The position numbers were made by a program, and so were the translations under genes. The notes beneath the pieces were generated by a model. That model was not told the origin of the DNA and did no database searches. It was given only the letters and a program-made list of their open reading frames with translations. A stretch of 64,000 nucleotides of DNA from Tillus elongatus (taxonomy: Eukaryota; Arthropoda; Insecta; Coleoptera; Cleridae). Shown here one piece after another: positions 52,181 through 63,276 of this stretch; positions within the stretch are counted from its first letter, which is position 1, and each line of letters begins with the position of its first letter. Location of the stretch: positions 135,619,370-135,683,369 of the forward strand of contig OZ023263.1 in assembly GCA_964006375.1 (NCBI GenBank), in the 5' to 3' direction.

Positions 52181-54302
52181 GCATTTTTGTATCCAGCGTC
52201 CAGTAAACCGCATTTGAAATGCCCGACCTCGGCACGTATCGAGCGCACGTTAATACGAATCGAGCGCACGTTAATACGAATCTAACGCTCTTGGTCTATG
52301 CCACCACTTAAGAAAATAACGATGTATAGGTCAAGATAGGAATTATACTCATAAGTGTATAAACCAAACACAGAAAGAAAAAAAACTTCATATTATACTG
52401 CTGAACTAAAAATATTTATATTACAAACTAAATTGTAAAATGTAAATATAAAAGTGGCTAGCAAGTGAACAAAAAATCGGATACACTATACAGGGCATTC
52501 ATTGTAATTACAAAAGAATTTATTTAGCAAATTTATTATCACCAAGTGCAATATTATTATTCACACAAGTATTAAGAGAATGACGAGCTTTAGACTGTTT
52601 TACTCTATGGCTTCCTACTTTTCTTCCTGCCTGCATTGATCTTCTACCTGTCATTTTTACCTTTCTCTGAGACACGGATCTCGACTGAACTGCAATTTTT
52701 TTCCCTTTTCTTGTAATTTTCTTTGAACTTACAGTCAAATATAGCGGCAAATGATCAAATTTTAAAGCTCTGTGTAAGCCACTCATAAGCGTTTAACTAC
52801 TACTTACATTTTTATAGTAATTTTTCATAAATTGTTCAATGGCTGGACTAAAGCCTACTGGATCAGCTTCCAAATTTTCAAGACATCTTCATTAAACTTT
52901 GAAATAAATTCGCACCAATCTTTTTTAACATCATTACTGTTCTTTACAGAAATGTCCATACATTGTTCGCCATTTGCGGATACAATACTTTTATGGTCGT
53001 CAATATTTGTGGATTTTTCAATGGGCCTGGGTAAATCGTATTCAGTAATTCCAATATAGTCGACAAGTTTGAGAGGTAACAAAACCTTTTCCAAAGGTTA
53101 TTTCCCCGTAGCGATGAAGTACAAACTTTTCCCACTTTCGAGTGACAAGGTATTGCAAGCATTTGTTATATTAAATTATCTTATTATTGCAGATTGATGC
53201 TTGCATGTTTTTCCAGTGACACCTACAGGGCAAGAACAAATATTGCTGTTCATATCAACAGAATATGTCATTCCTTCATGAGAATTATTCAGGACATGGT
53301 ACTGCATTTCACCCAATTCTGTTATTTGATTTGACAGCACATCTTTATCATTTACGGATAACCGATTTAATGATGACTTGCTTATCTTGTTCATTACTAA
53401 ATTAAGCAATCTTTGTTTATAATAACTATCGAAACTGCTGATGATAAAATCAGCTAACTGTGTTAGGTTATATGCTTTAGTTCTCTCGAGGGAGATATCT
53501 TTAAATAGAGGAAATATTACTTCGACGTAGTTGTTTGTATCAGCTCCACGTATCATTAATGACTGACGATAATACAAACACCAGATCCCGATTTGTTCAA
53601 CTTTTAGTCTTTGACATAAGAATGTTTCTAAATAATTTATACAAAAATTGTGTATCTTCTTTATTAATTTCATTTTTGGCGAGCTGTAAACATTTCCATA
53701 CAGCTTTCAAGACATGGAAACTGCAAAGTAGTAAACTGGATCTAGGCTAATATTTTTTTTGAAATATTTCGTTCTGACAAATCATCATCCGTTATTATCA
53801 CTGCAGATGAAATTTTAAAAGGCATTATTTCTACCAAGTCTTTTAAAGCACAATCAAAAATAGAAGCCTTCTGGCTGTTTGTAATTATGCAACCTAATGG
53901 AATACCCCCTGCTGGGGATTGGGTTGCAAATAAATATAATTTGTGATTTTGCACGTCGCAATTACTTGTTGCATCCAGGTTCTTTAGGTTATGTAGATAA
54001 AAAAAAAATTGCTCTTATTTGCTCACCTCAACTTCTTGCTTAGTCTTAAAATTTGTTCGGATTTCACTGAAACTCACAATGTGGTATGTATACTTATCTG
54101 GCCAATCCATATTTCATTAAAAAAACTAAACTGATATTAAAACGTATTGCGCTTAAACACGAATTCCAAATTTCGCAGTCCTAGTATCAAGCCTACGGTA
54201 GCTTGATAATCTATCGGGATATCGTACGCTCGTTTTGAGACAGATCTTGCTTAATACGACATTACCCGAATACGGTATATTGAGCGCTCGATACAAAAAT
54301 GC
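52181..54302 (-). mobile_element. Mutator-like element (MULE), internally deleted
   Basis: The 2,122-base element has terminal inverted repeats starting GCATTTTTGTATC on both sides (next base C left, G right, then AGCG), with weaker similarity to about 40 bases. Identical 9-bp duplications flank it, the length expected of MULEs. Near the left end a subterminal unit, ACGAATCGAGCGCACGTTAA, is partly repeated. The minus strand holds a broken SWIM-domain transposase. Perfect target duplications suggest a fairly recent insertion despite the damaged gene. Confidence 0.93.
52520..54110 (-). pseudogene. MULE transposase with SWIM zinc finger, broken
   Basis: From a probable Met at 54110 the minus strand opens with MDWPDKYTYHIVSFSEIRTN, then stops. 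Around 53742-53966 it reads LYLFATQSPAGGIPLGCIIT and AVIITDDDLSER, typical of the MULE catalytic core with acidic residues, followed by a CSFHVLKAVWK segment. The next piece (53176-53673) has RGADTNNYVE and ends in the SWIM motif CSCPVGVTGKTCKH (CxCx8CxH). The last piece (52520-52786) is the basic C-terminal tail ending in NNIALGDNKFAK. Sequence between the N-terminus and the core is missing, and at least three frameshifts follow, so it is inactive. Similar proteins are abundant in insect genomes. Confidence 0.88.
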
Positions 54303-54311
54303 CTCCCGGTT
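54303..54311. repeat. MULE target site duplication, right
   Basis: CTCCCGGTT, identical to 52172-52180. Confidence 0.95.
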
Positions 54312-54622
54312 TCTTAACCCTTTACATTGTCAATAAAATAAATTCTTTTTATCACACAATTTTTTTCACATTGTCTTCTCCTTTTAGAAGAAACTTTGAA
54401 TGCCTAAAACTCAATTTTATATGTTTTTTTATTGTACACTAATATTTACAATCAGAACCACCTAATATATTATATACATTAACTAATATGTATATACATT
54501 GAGTTCTATAAGTAAATCTGCTGACGAGAAATTGACATGAAGGAATTACACCCATTGGTGCTATCCGGCAATTGTGATTTTATTTCATACCTGCCTCCAT
54601 AGATCTGATGGCCACTTTCTAT

Positions 54623-57233
54623 TCAGTCGTCTTGTTTGGTTTTCAAGCAATGGTCTAACGGCATCATTTGGATTGGATGTGCTTCCAGTTTTTGAAGGTG
54701 TTTGTTTGCTCTTCTAGTGATTTCTTCTGATACGAAGGGTATATTTAGATCTCTGTGGAGGGTGTGGTTGCTTACATACGAAGGAGCATCTGTTATGATG
54801 CGGAGGGCTTTGGACTGAAAGCGTTGAACTAGGTTAGTGTTGGATACTTTGGAGGATCCCCATAACTCTAGGCCATAGGTCCAGATTGGCTTGATTATAG
54901 CCTTGTAAACCAGGACTTTGTTTTCTATGGCAATTCGAGATTTTATACCTATTAGGCAGTACAGTTTCTTCATTCTCAGATCCATCTCTTTACGCTTCTT
55001 TTTAATATGGGTGCTCCATGTGAGTCGTTTGTCCAGATGTAGTCCCAGATATCTAGCATGATCAGTTTGAGGAATTTCTGTGTTGTTGATGTGGACAGGT
55101 GGACAAGTCTGGCTGTTCAGAGTACATGCGATGATTTTGCTTCCTTGATCTTTATCTTCCATTTATCTAAACATCTTTGTAGCAATAAAAGGTGATTTTG
55201 TATATGATAGCTGGCTGCTTCAGGCTCTTCATTTACACACTGTATGGCTGTGTCATCTGCGAATGTGGACATGCCAGTTTCTTGGGTAGTCGGTATATCT
55301 GAGGTGTATAGTAGATATAGAATCGCACCGAGCACGCTACCTTGAGGTACCCCTGATTGGATTGGTCTGATAGATGAAACTTCTTCGCCTTGTTTAATTT
55401 AAAAGTGTCGATCTGATTGATACGATTTAAAGATGAGGTAATAGTGATAAGGGAAGGCTTTCTTGATCTTGTACAGGAGTCCTTTATGCCATACTCTGTT
55501 AAAAGCTAACTTACATCTAGGAAAACTGAAGAACAGTATTTTTTTGATTCTAGGGTTTTTTTGTATTATATTCACGAGTCTATGGCATTGTTGAACTGTT
55601 GAGTGCTGTTTTTTAAATCCAAACTGGTGTTCAGGAATCCAGTTCTCTTCGTCCAGTTCTCTTAGTAAACGATTAAGGATAAGCCTCTCAAGTACTTTTG
55701 ATAATATGGGCAACATACATATATGGGTCGATATGACTTTACTTCTGTGGGAGGCTTTCCTGCGGTTTCAAAAACATCAATATTTGAGCAAATTTGAGCT
55801 GTTTGTGCCATAATCGTAATGTCGCATTGAAGATTACAGTTATAAATTTGAGCACTTGCTCTGGTAGTTCGTTCAGTACCGTGCCAGTAATAAGATCTAG
55901 TCCAGGCGCTTTACGTTTGTTTGGCCTCTTTATTTGTTCCTTGACCTCTCTAACTTCAAATTTACGGATTGGAGGAGACAGCTGTAGCGGTATGTCAATA
56001 TATTCCTCTATTTCTGAATCAGGTTCATCTGAGTAAGGTTGGAAGACTTCTGATAAATGTTGACTAAACAATTCGGCTTTCTCGTTGTCTGACCTTGACC
56101 AGGTGCCTCTAGTTTTCCGAATGGGTGGTATATGATTTTGAGGACTCTTATAGCTTCTCGTAGCTTTCCATATGGAGTAATCTTGGCCATTTAAGTTTTG
56201 TATGTAATAACGGAATGTTTCATTTTTAGTATTTTGTAATTTATGCTTCAGTCTGTTAGCAATATTGTTGTGGCGTGTTTTGTCTACCGGGTGATGAGTT
56301 TGATGCCAGATAGCCCTAGCTCTTCGTTTTTCTGTAGTCAGTTCGGTCACCTGATTTGGAATGCTACCTAAGTCCTTGACTTTATCCCTTACTATAGGTG
56401 TGGAATACCATGCAGCATGTTGTATCGTTGATATTAGGTGATTTGTTGCTTCTTCCAATTCTTCTGCTGTTTTTATACTTATTTGTGGTTAGAGTTTGTC
56501 GTTGATGTATTCTCTAAAGATATTCCAGTTTTTTTGTTGTTGGTTTTGCTTTCTTACTTATAATTGTGGCACTTACCGTTGCTACGACTGGCGTGTGATC
56601 AGATGATAGATCCAGACAAGATTCTGCTTCTAGATAGTTTTGTGATAACCCATTGACTACAAAGAAGTCTAATAAGTCGGGAATTTTGTTTGTATCTGTA
56701 GGCCAATATGTTGGTTCTCCCGTGGATAATGTAATGTACCTCTTTTATATTATCAGCTTAGAGAGTTCCCTACCTTTCGGTGTTGTCAGTCTTGAACCCG
56801 AACTAGTATGTTTTGAGTTATAATCCCCACCAGCTATAAACTCGTTACCTAGGGTTACAAAAAAGGATTGAAAGTCTTCTTTTGTAATTCTATGTCTTGG
56901 CGGACAATAAACTGCTGATACTGTTAGTGGATTAGGAAGCTTGTTAATTTGGATCGTAGTAGTTTTTAGAAAATCTGCTTGGAATTTTGACATCTCATAA
57001 TGTGGCAATGAGTTTCTAATTATTATTGTGGTACCACCATGAGCTGTGGCGTCTGGATGTTCAGTGTGGTATATACTTTAGTGTGGTATTTTTAAGTGTG
57101 TTTTGTTCGTAAAATGTGTTTCTGATATGAACAGAATGTCTATTTTGTGCATAACCGGGAATATCTGTACTTCGTGTTTTTTGGCTTGGAGGCCATTGGC
57201 GTTCCATAATGCTATTCTAAGAAATTGAGACAT
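54623..57233 (-). pseudogene. Jockey-like ORF2: APE endonuclease and reverse transcriptase
   Basis: The start Met at 57231-57233 leads into an APE endonuclease (RIALWNANGLQAKKHEVQIF, ILFISETHF, a stop, then SAVYCPPRHR and FIAGGDYNSKH). After about 280 bases the RT begins. RKAPGLDLITGTVLNELPEQ is in 55739-56458; ERLILNRLLREL and PEHQFGFKKQHST are in 55399-55716. The catalytic STFADDTAI is in 55117-55335, and the C-terminal part with HARYLGLHLDKRLTWSTHI and YGLELWGSSK is in 54623-55162. Stops and frameshifts separate these pieces, so no active enzyme can be made. Confidence 0.92.
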
Positions 57234-57235
57234 TG

Positions 57236-57835
57236 TTAAGCCAGTCTATTAATGACAGTCGACAACATGCTTAGAATCATGTTATTCTGTTGCATGAGCT
57301 GACTGAACATGGCCTTGAATTCGTTCAAAAATTGCACCAGTGTTATATCATTTTGCTGTTCGATATCATTATACGTGTAGCGTTGTTTTGCCTGTTGTGC
57401 TCATCATGACGGAGCGCTTGTGCATAAGAATGATTGATCTCTGACCTTTCGGGAGCTTTAGTCTGACTAAGATTATTTCGCTGGTTATTGTCATGTACTG
57501 AGGTATGAAGCGAATTTTGCTGATGTCGCGAGGGTTGCTGTCGTAGATCTGGTTTATTTTTTGCTTGGAGTTCTTTATAAACTTGGCAACCTGTATAATT
57601 GGATGGATGAGGACCATTACACAAAAAGCATTTAGCTGGCGTGTCTCTTGTTTTGTTGCATACTTTGGAATCATGGCTTCCTCCACATCTAACGCAGGCA
57701 TATGGTCTATTGCAATATTTCTTGGTGTGGTTGTACATCTGGCATCTGCTACATTGGACTATGACTTTGTTTTTTCTTGGTGGTTGGACTACTATTGACT
57801 TATTATTAAGGTATCTTAGATTATATACATAATGG
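57236..57835 (-). pseudogene. Jockey-like ORF1 C-terminal part with zinc knuckles
   Basis: The minus strand reads NNKSIVVQPPRKNKVIVQCS, then CCHC knuckles CSRCQMYNHTKKYC, CVRCGGSHDSKVC and CFLCNGPHPSNYTGC, then a Gln/Asn-rich tail. After one frameshift near 57360 it continues as FNEFKAMFSQ-like sequence to TAA at 57236-57238. ORF1 proteins bind LINE RNA. The N-terminal part is missing. Confidence 0.88.
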
Positions 57836-57885
57836 ACAAGTTAAGTTAAATAAATATTTTAAATAAATGTATTAAAAGTAAATGT

Positions 57886-57937
57886 ATTTCAGTTGGAGTT
57901 AAGTTTGGTGTATACCAAACTTAACTCCAATTGAAAT
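57886..57937. repeat. 24-bp-arm hairpin
   Basis: ATTTCAGTTGGAGTTAAGTT plus TGGT (57886-57909) and its mirror at 57914-57937 differ at one of 24 positions, with a 4-nt loop GTAT. Confidence 0.95.
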
Positions 57938-58630
57938 ATCACCTTTAAAATGTGGAGAATTTGAAGGGTGGTATCAATCTTTTTGGAAATCCTTATAATA
58001 CGCATCATAATAAAATGGGTTGCCACCAAATTACTTAGCAAATACCAAATAATCATAGTTTGAAAAATAAACTTTGGTTTACTGTGGCTTATAGTTGAAA
58101 TATTACGTTTCTACCAGTTTTACTAAATGTTCTCCAAACCCAAATCTAGAACGCTCTAAAATCGCCCCAGGCAATTCGCTTGGTCGTTAGATGTGGCGTT
58201 ATGTTTTGTAAGTAAGGTCCGTTTCGTATGAATACATCAGATCAGAGTCTTAAACAATTCCCACATAAAGTTACGATGACTGATAGAGGTTTGGCGCGAC
58301 CGATTAGTGCTTCATTCTTCTTCGAACAAAGAAGATGATACTGACACCGTGCAGTCTACATTTTATCATTTGAGAAAAAAAATTGCGAACATTATAAATG
58401 CCGAAGAATTCATTAAAAATAAGGATATAGGGTTATTCTAATAAGAAGGTGTAAAACGATATTATCGTTGTATAAACATTAAGAATCCGTAAATATAATG
58501 ATTAGCTACATTTTGCTTATTGTTAGATGCGACTAACGATGACGTCAACAAAAGTTTGAATTGTGTTTGAAACCTAAATGTATTATAACCAACTCATTGA
58601 TTGTTGTTGCCCTTACTTGGTGAAACTGGT
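57938..58630. other. non-coding sequence
   Basis: AT-rich sequence with no gene or clear repeat recognised. Confidence 0.4.
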
Positions 58631-58985
58631 CCATACTACATACAGATTTGTAGACTACTTCTCTGGCTTCTGGCTTCACTGTTGGTTTTCGTTTCTGTAG
58701 CTGAAGGACGTAGCCAGCGCGTAAGCTAACTGGAGCAAGTGGACCTTATGAATTATGGATGTTATAGGATGTTCTTCAACGTTTCTGTGACTAATTTCGC
58801 TGCTCTGAGAATGCGGTTAAGCAGCGAAACTAGTCACAGAAACGTTGACGAACATCCTAGAATATCCAGAATTCATAAGGGCCACTTGCTCCAGTTAGCT
58901 TACGCGCTGGTTACGTCCTTCACCAACAGAAACTAAAACCAACAGTGAAGCCAAAGAAGTAGTCTCCAAGTCTGTATGTAGTATT
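58631..58985. mobile_element. foldback repeat, about 355 bp
   Basis: Arms of about 160 bases mirror each other: CCATACTACATACAGAT, CTTCACTGTTGGTTTT, TTAGCTTACGCGCTGG (as its complement on the left) and TCACAGAAACGTTG. The centre near 58808 contains CTGAGAATGCGGTTAAGCAG followed by CGAAACTAGTC. A weak hammerhead-like wording there lacks the essential G8. The plus ORF across it is an artefact. Confidence 0.8.
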
Positions 58986-59243
58986 ATAACCAATTTGAGC
59001 AAATTAGGAGGACTTGCATTGCTATCTATGAAACAATCGCACAATTAGAGATCTGCAGCAATTAGCTTAGGAGAACTCGAATCTTACTAAAAAATCTTAC
59101 TAAAACTTAAAAATGCCTGATGATGATCATACATTTTTGTTGCCGCTTATGAAGTTTCCAAATGTGACTTAAATCAAATTTTTCGATTTCTGTTTCGACT
59201 AAACATTTAATTGGCCTATCACGCCAATGCAATGTTAGTTGTG

Positions 59244-59432
59244 CGATAAGTACGCTTGGAGAACCCAAATTACCACAACGCATCTTTTTGAAGACCTGAC
59301 GATTGTTTCACTAACAAAGTTTGCGTCATCAGAGGATGAAAATTTCTAAAAGATGTGTTGTAGCGATTTGGGTTCTCCAAGTGTACTTATCAGTGCTAAT
59401 CACAGGTACCAATCTTCACTTAGTGCATAGTT
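59244..59432. mobile_element. Penelope-like element ends, head-to-head, with hammerhead
   Basis: The left arm GATAAGTACGCTTGGAGAAC (59247 on) is mirrored by GTTCTCCAAGTGTACTTATC near 59373-59392. The outer text CAGGTACCAATCTTCACTTA matches the Penelope remnant at 21738. Between the arms, on the minus strand, lies a near-complete hammerhead core. Confidence 0.75.
59298..59342 (-). ncRNA. hammerhead ribozyme core, best preserved in window
   Basis: The minus strand reads CTGATGA, stem II CGCAAAC/GTTAGTG around loop TTT (six of seven positions pair, counting one G-U), then AAAC and AATCGTC. All core bases CUGAUGA and GAAA are present. Self-cleaving hammerheads in Penelope-like elements are documented; activity of this one is not established, and stem III is short. 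Confidence 0.75.
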
Positions 59433-59470
59433 ATGCGACTTATAGACATTCAGCAGGGTATATCAATACC

Positions 59471-59510
59471 CTGTGGTTCCAACTAGGTATCAACCTAGTT
59501 GGAACCACAG
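59471..59510. repeat. perfect 18-bp-arm hairpin
   Basis: CTGTGGTTCCAACTAGGT and ACCTAGTTGGAACCACAG are exact mirror copies around loop ATCA. Confidence 0.98.
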
Positions 59511-59979
59511 ACAGATATAAACAGTTTCACCTCTTAAGTCTAGCTGTAACAACAGAACAACCAGATGACTTTTCGTTTTGATTTCAAACGTTAAAAAATA
59601 CTGCTCTCTTGCTGTTTTATATAGGATTTAGCTTGTAATTGTTTGGTTTGTGGCGGAGCCAAAAGTATTCAACCATACAAGTATTTGGCCAGGATATAAT
59701 TATACGAATGTGCTGGTTGCACACTAAAAAAAAGATTCAAAACATGAGTTGACCAATCTGTGCAAAATTAATTCTAGAAGGACATACTAAAAGATACTGA
59801 TTCTTGGTAATGCACTTTAACAATGAAAGTTTTTGACCGAGCTTGCGAAAATACTTGAATTTCATGGGAAAATGTCAGGAGCGTCGTAATATTTGAATCT
59901 ACGTTCTCAAAAAATTTAGGAACCGACATATTACTTGGTTTTCAATGTTAAAGTTCAAATTTAATCAATCAGCCCCGTA
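59511..59979. other. non-coding sequence
   Basis: No gene or clear repeat is recognised. Confidence 0.4.
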
Positions 59980-60593
<614 letters not shown>

Positions 60594-60780
60594 GGCTGCC
60601 CCATAATTAATTGGATATTAGCTAAGGGGTGATAGCTGGCACAAAAATAAAGCAACTGGGTTCAACATGCATTAGTCAAATGTTACTCGTTTTCGTTTTA
60701 CATGGTGTTTCTATAAAACTTTTAACGCACTATACGATAGATTACGTGATTAGATTAGATTAGATTTCATCCCAAAAATA

Positions 60781-61475
60781 GGCATGCAGGAAGACCGAGT
60801 GTAATTGATGCTGATATGGAAGACGAAATCTTAGTTCGTATTGCAGAAGACGCGGAAACCAGCACGAGACGTGTTAGTGCAGCAACGGGTATAAGCAAAT
60901 CTTCGGTGTCCAGAATCATACGCAAAGAAAATCTGTATCATTTCACTCGAGTTCAGCAGCTTTTACCGCAGGACTTACCAAGAAAACTTCAATTTTGCCA
61001 GTTTATGAAAGAACGCTATTTAGGGGATCCAATAATGTTCTACAAGAAAATTTTATTTACTGAAGAAGCCTCATTCACCAGAAGAGGTATGTTCAATTTG
61101 CGGAGTAGCCATACCTATGCGATTGAAAATCCTCATGCTATCCGCGAACATCATTTTCAACATGAATTTTCAATAAACATTTGGTGTGTCATTCTTGGAA
61201 ATTGTATTGTGGGACCATTTGAACTGCCACCTAGACTTAACGGAGCAACGTATATCTTGTTTTTGAGAGATGATTTACCAATCATTTTAGAAGATGTACC
61301 TTTAACTTTAAAGAGTGACTCTTGGTTCATGAATGATGGTGCTCCAGCACATTACATCCGAGAAGTGCGAAATTATTTAGATGAAATTTATCCTCAAAGG
61401 TGGATTCCTAGAGGTAGTGTGTACCCACAAAAATGGTTTTTAGTATTTTTTTCATTTCACATACTACAAAAATAA
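60781..61475 (+). pseudogene. Tc1/mariner-like transposase, truncated and inactive
   Basis: The frame opens upstream of the first Met as RHAGRPSVIDAD and continues with STRRVSAATGISKSSVSRII (helix-turn-helix), FTRVQQLLPQDLPRKLQF, the first catalytic region ILFTEEASFTRRG, NIWCVILGN, and the second catalytic region WFMNDGAPAHY. It then leaves homology after RWIPRGSVYP. Related insect elements have ILFTDEA at the first site, so the first catalytic Asp is Glu here. The third catalytic region (PDLNPLD-like) is missing, and the N-terminus is also short. It cannot be an active transposase. Confidence 0.9.
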
Positions 61476-61663
61476 CGATGCAAAAATATTTGAAAATGCG
61501 AATTTCATAATTGATTTTAAACACCACTATTTTGCCGGCATGATCAGTGACGTCACGATGGTAATGTCAACAGTGACAATGAGCTTGCTTCTCTGTGTTT
61601 ACATCCTGTGTTGCAAGCTATTGAATGAATATTGGCTTCTGCACGTGAATTTATTTGATAATA

Positions 61664-61873
61664 TGAAACATAAAGCTTACAAATACTGTATAGTACCAAT
61701 GTGTACAAATACGACTATGAAAAATCCAGAGTAACTATTTTTTATTGTTCCAAAAGTGTTTCAAATTATAAAGCAATGATGCAATGTTCTAAGCGGGATG
61801 AAAGGAAAAATCCACAGTTATCTGAGAAAACCGCCTTATATTACTCTGAAGACCATTTTAATGTAAGTACCTC
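61664..61873 (+). pseudogene. THAP zinc-finger domain relic
   Basis: The plus strand reads KYCIVPMCTNTTMKNPE, a stop, LFFIVPKVFQ, then in another frame CSKRDERKNPQLSEKTALYY and SEDHFN. This follows the THAP order C-x4-C...VP...CxxHF, with the third zinc ligand changed from Cys to Ser. A GTAAGT donor-like site follows directly. A further open stretch at about 62025-62140 (SPVERAAASKRNRRSLIEEA) is compatible with a continuation. THAP domains are DNA-binding and are found in P-element transposases and in host proteins; which source applies is unknown. Confidence 0.65.
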
Positions 61874-62140
61874 CTCATTTTCACAATGACTATTAGTGAT
61901 ATAAGGTTAAATTTCTTATCATACATTACTAAGTTAAGTTGTAATTTCCATGTGGTCAAGATTGACGTATTAAATCAAAACATGTAGTACCTCACATTTT
62001 TTATTTCCAACTGCGAAATCAAACATCTCCAGTCGAAAGAGCAGCAGCTTCAAAAAGAAATAGAAGGAGTTTGATTGAGGAAGCTTTCGGAGAAACTTCA
62101 ACTGCAACAACAGAAAAAACTTCTCTGGTAATAATGGAAA

Positions 62141-63154
62141 ACACTTTACACTATTTAATCAGAAGAAACACAATCAACGAATAAAATTCAGTACGTTGTT
62201 GAGAAACAAGCGACCGTACTTATCATACCATAAGCCAAATGTAAACACGTCATTTATTCACTGTCCAAGTACGTCACGACCAATAATAGAACGTTCGCGG
62301 TCGCATGATAATAATTCGAAATTTTTTGATTTTAAAATTCTGCTTCTGTCCACCACATATGTTTTTGAGTATTTTCATGCATGTAATGTTCTATGTATGA
62401 AAAACTATTAGGTAAATGTTAAATTCTTTTAATGGAAAACCCATGCAAATTGTCTATTATGGGGATAGATCGTACAGGTTGTAAATAATATCAGAGCTCA
62501 ACAAAATTAGTTTTTTAAAGTTTTAAAGATAATTTCAATAAACGAGTGAGAAAATGCATTGCCATAAATGGTGAACACTTTGAGCACTTAGTCTGATTTG
62601 TTGTTGTTTTGCTTCTAAAGTTGCAGCTTTTCAGATTAATTTAATTAGGTTAATGAAATTTGTAACAATCTTTCCGATATACATTTTGTTAACTATTTCT
62701 TTTTAATTAATAGTTTTATAGATGTTATTTTGTTGAATTCTTAATAAAAATGCTTCTTTCGATGACGTACGTTTTATTGTGCTACAAAGTTTCTGATACA
62801 CATAATTTTCACTAAGATCGAAGCCTTCGAGTATACATAATGTTTGCGCATAATCGTTAATTTAATTTAATTTTAAAAACGGTCAACTTTTTTGACCTCA
62901 AAAAAGTATACCTTTTTTGTGTGAAACTAAATGGGATTTCTTTATTTTTGTTCGAAAATGTGCATACAGGGGGGACAGAAAATTATGACCATGTTAATGA
63001 ACCAGTGTTGCTGTCGGTGGCGTCACCAAGCGGCAGTAGTGAAATTGATACCATCATCGTATTACGCATGATGCTTAATAACACGGTGCCACATTTCATA
63101 TTAATATGTTGGACCACTTTCAAGGTATTTGAAAAAAAAATTAAGAAAAATTAT
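62141..63154. other. interior of the mariner-type element, unexplained
   Basis: About 1 kb between the THAP relic and the right TIR. Short open frames (62196-62411, 62921-63157) have no recognisable domain. Confidence 0.4.
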
Positions 63155-63276
63155 TGAAACAACCTGTAAAACGAAAACGAGTAACATTTTACTAAGGTAT
63201 GTTGAGCTCAGTCGCTTTATTTTTGTGTCAGCTATCATCCCTCAGCTAATGTCCGATTAATTATGGAACACCTGTA

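Larger units (their letters stand above)
54312..57835 (-). mobile_element. Jockey-like LINE, 5'-truncated and mutated
   Basis: The minus strand carries the end of ORF1 (zinc knuckles) and ORF2 (APE endonuclease, then RT), in the order and close spacing of Jockey-clade LINEs. The ORF1 stop lies only a few bases upstream of the ORF2 start. Truncation at about 57835 removes the start of ORF1, as usual for LINE copies. Its 3' limit is not clear because no A-tail was recognised between 54312 and 54620. Confidence 0.9.
60594..63274 (+). mobile_element. Tc1/mariner-type element with about 120-bp TIRs
   Basis: The left end (60594-60713) begins CAGGCTGCCCCATAATTAAT; the reversed right end (63155-63274) begins CAGGTGTTCCATAATTAATC. 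The two stay alignable for about 120 bases, sharing ATGTTACTCGTTTTCGTTTT. TA flanks both ends (60592-60593 and 63275-63276), the mariner-superfamily target duplication. It inserted into a family-G repeat. Inside are a truncated transposase and, downstream, a THAP-domain relic not expected in a mariner element. Confidence 0.92.

Noticed and set aside
58790..58850. Hammerhead ribozyme at the centre of the foldback
   Set aside because: CTGAGAA lacks G8 of the CUGANGA core and no proper stem II joins it to GAAAC.
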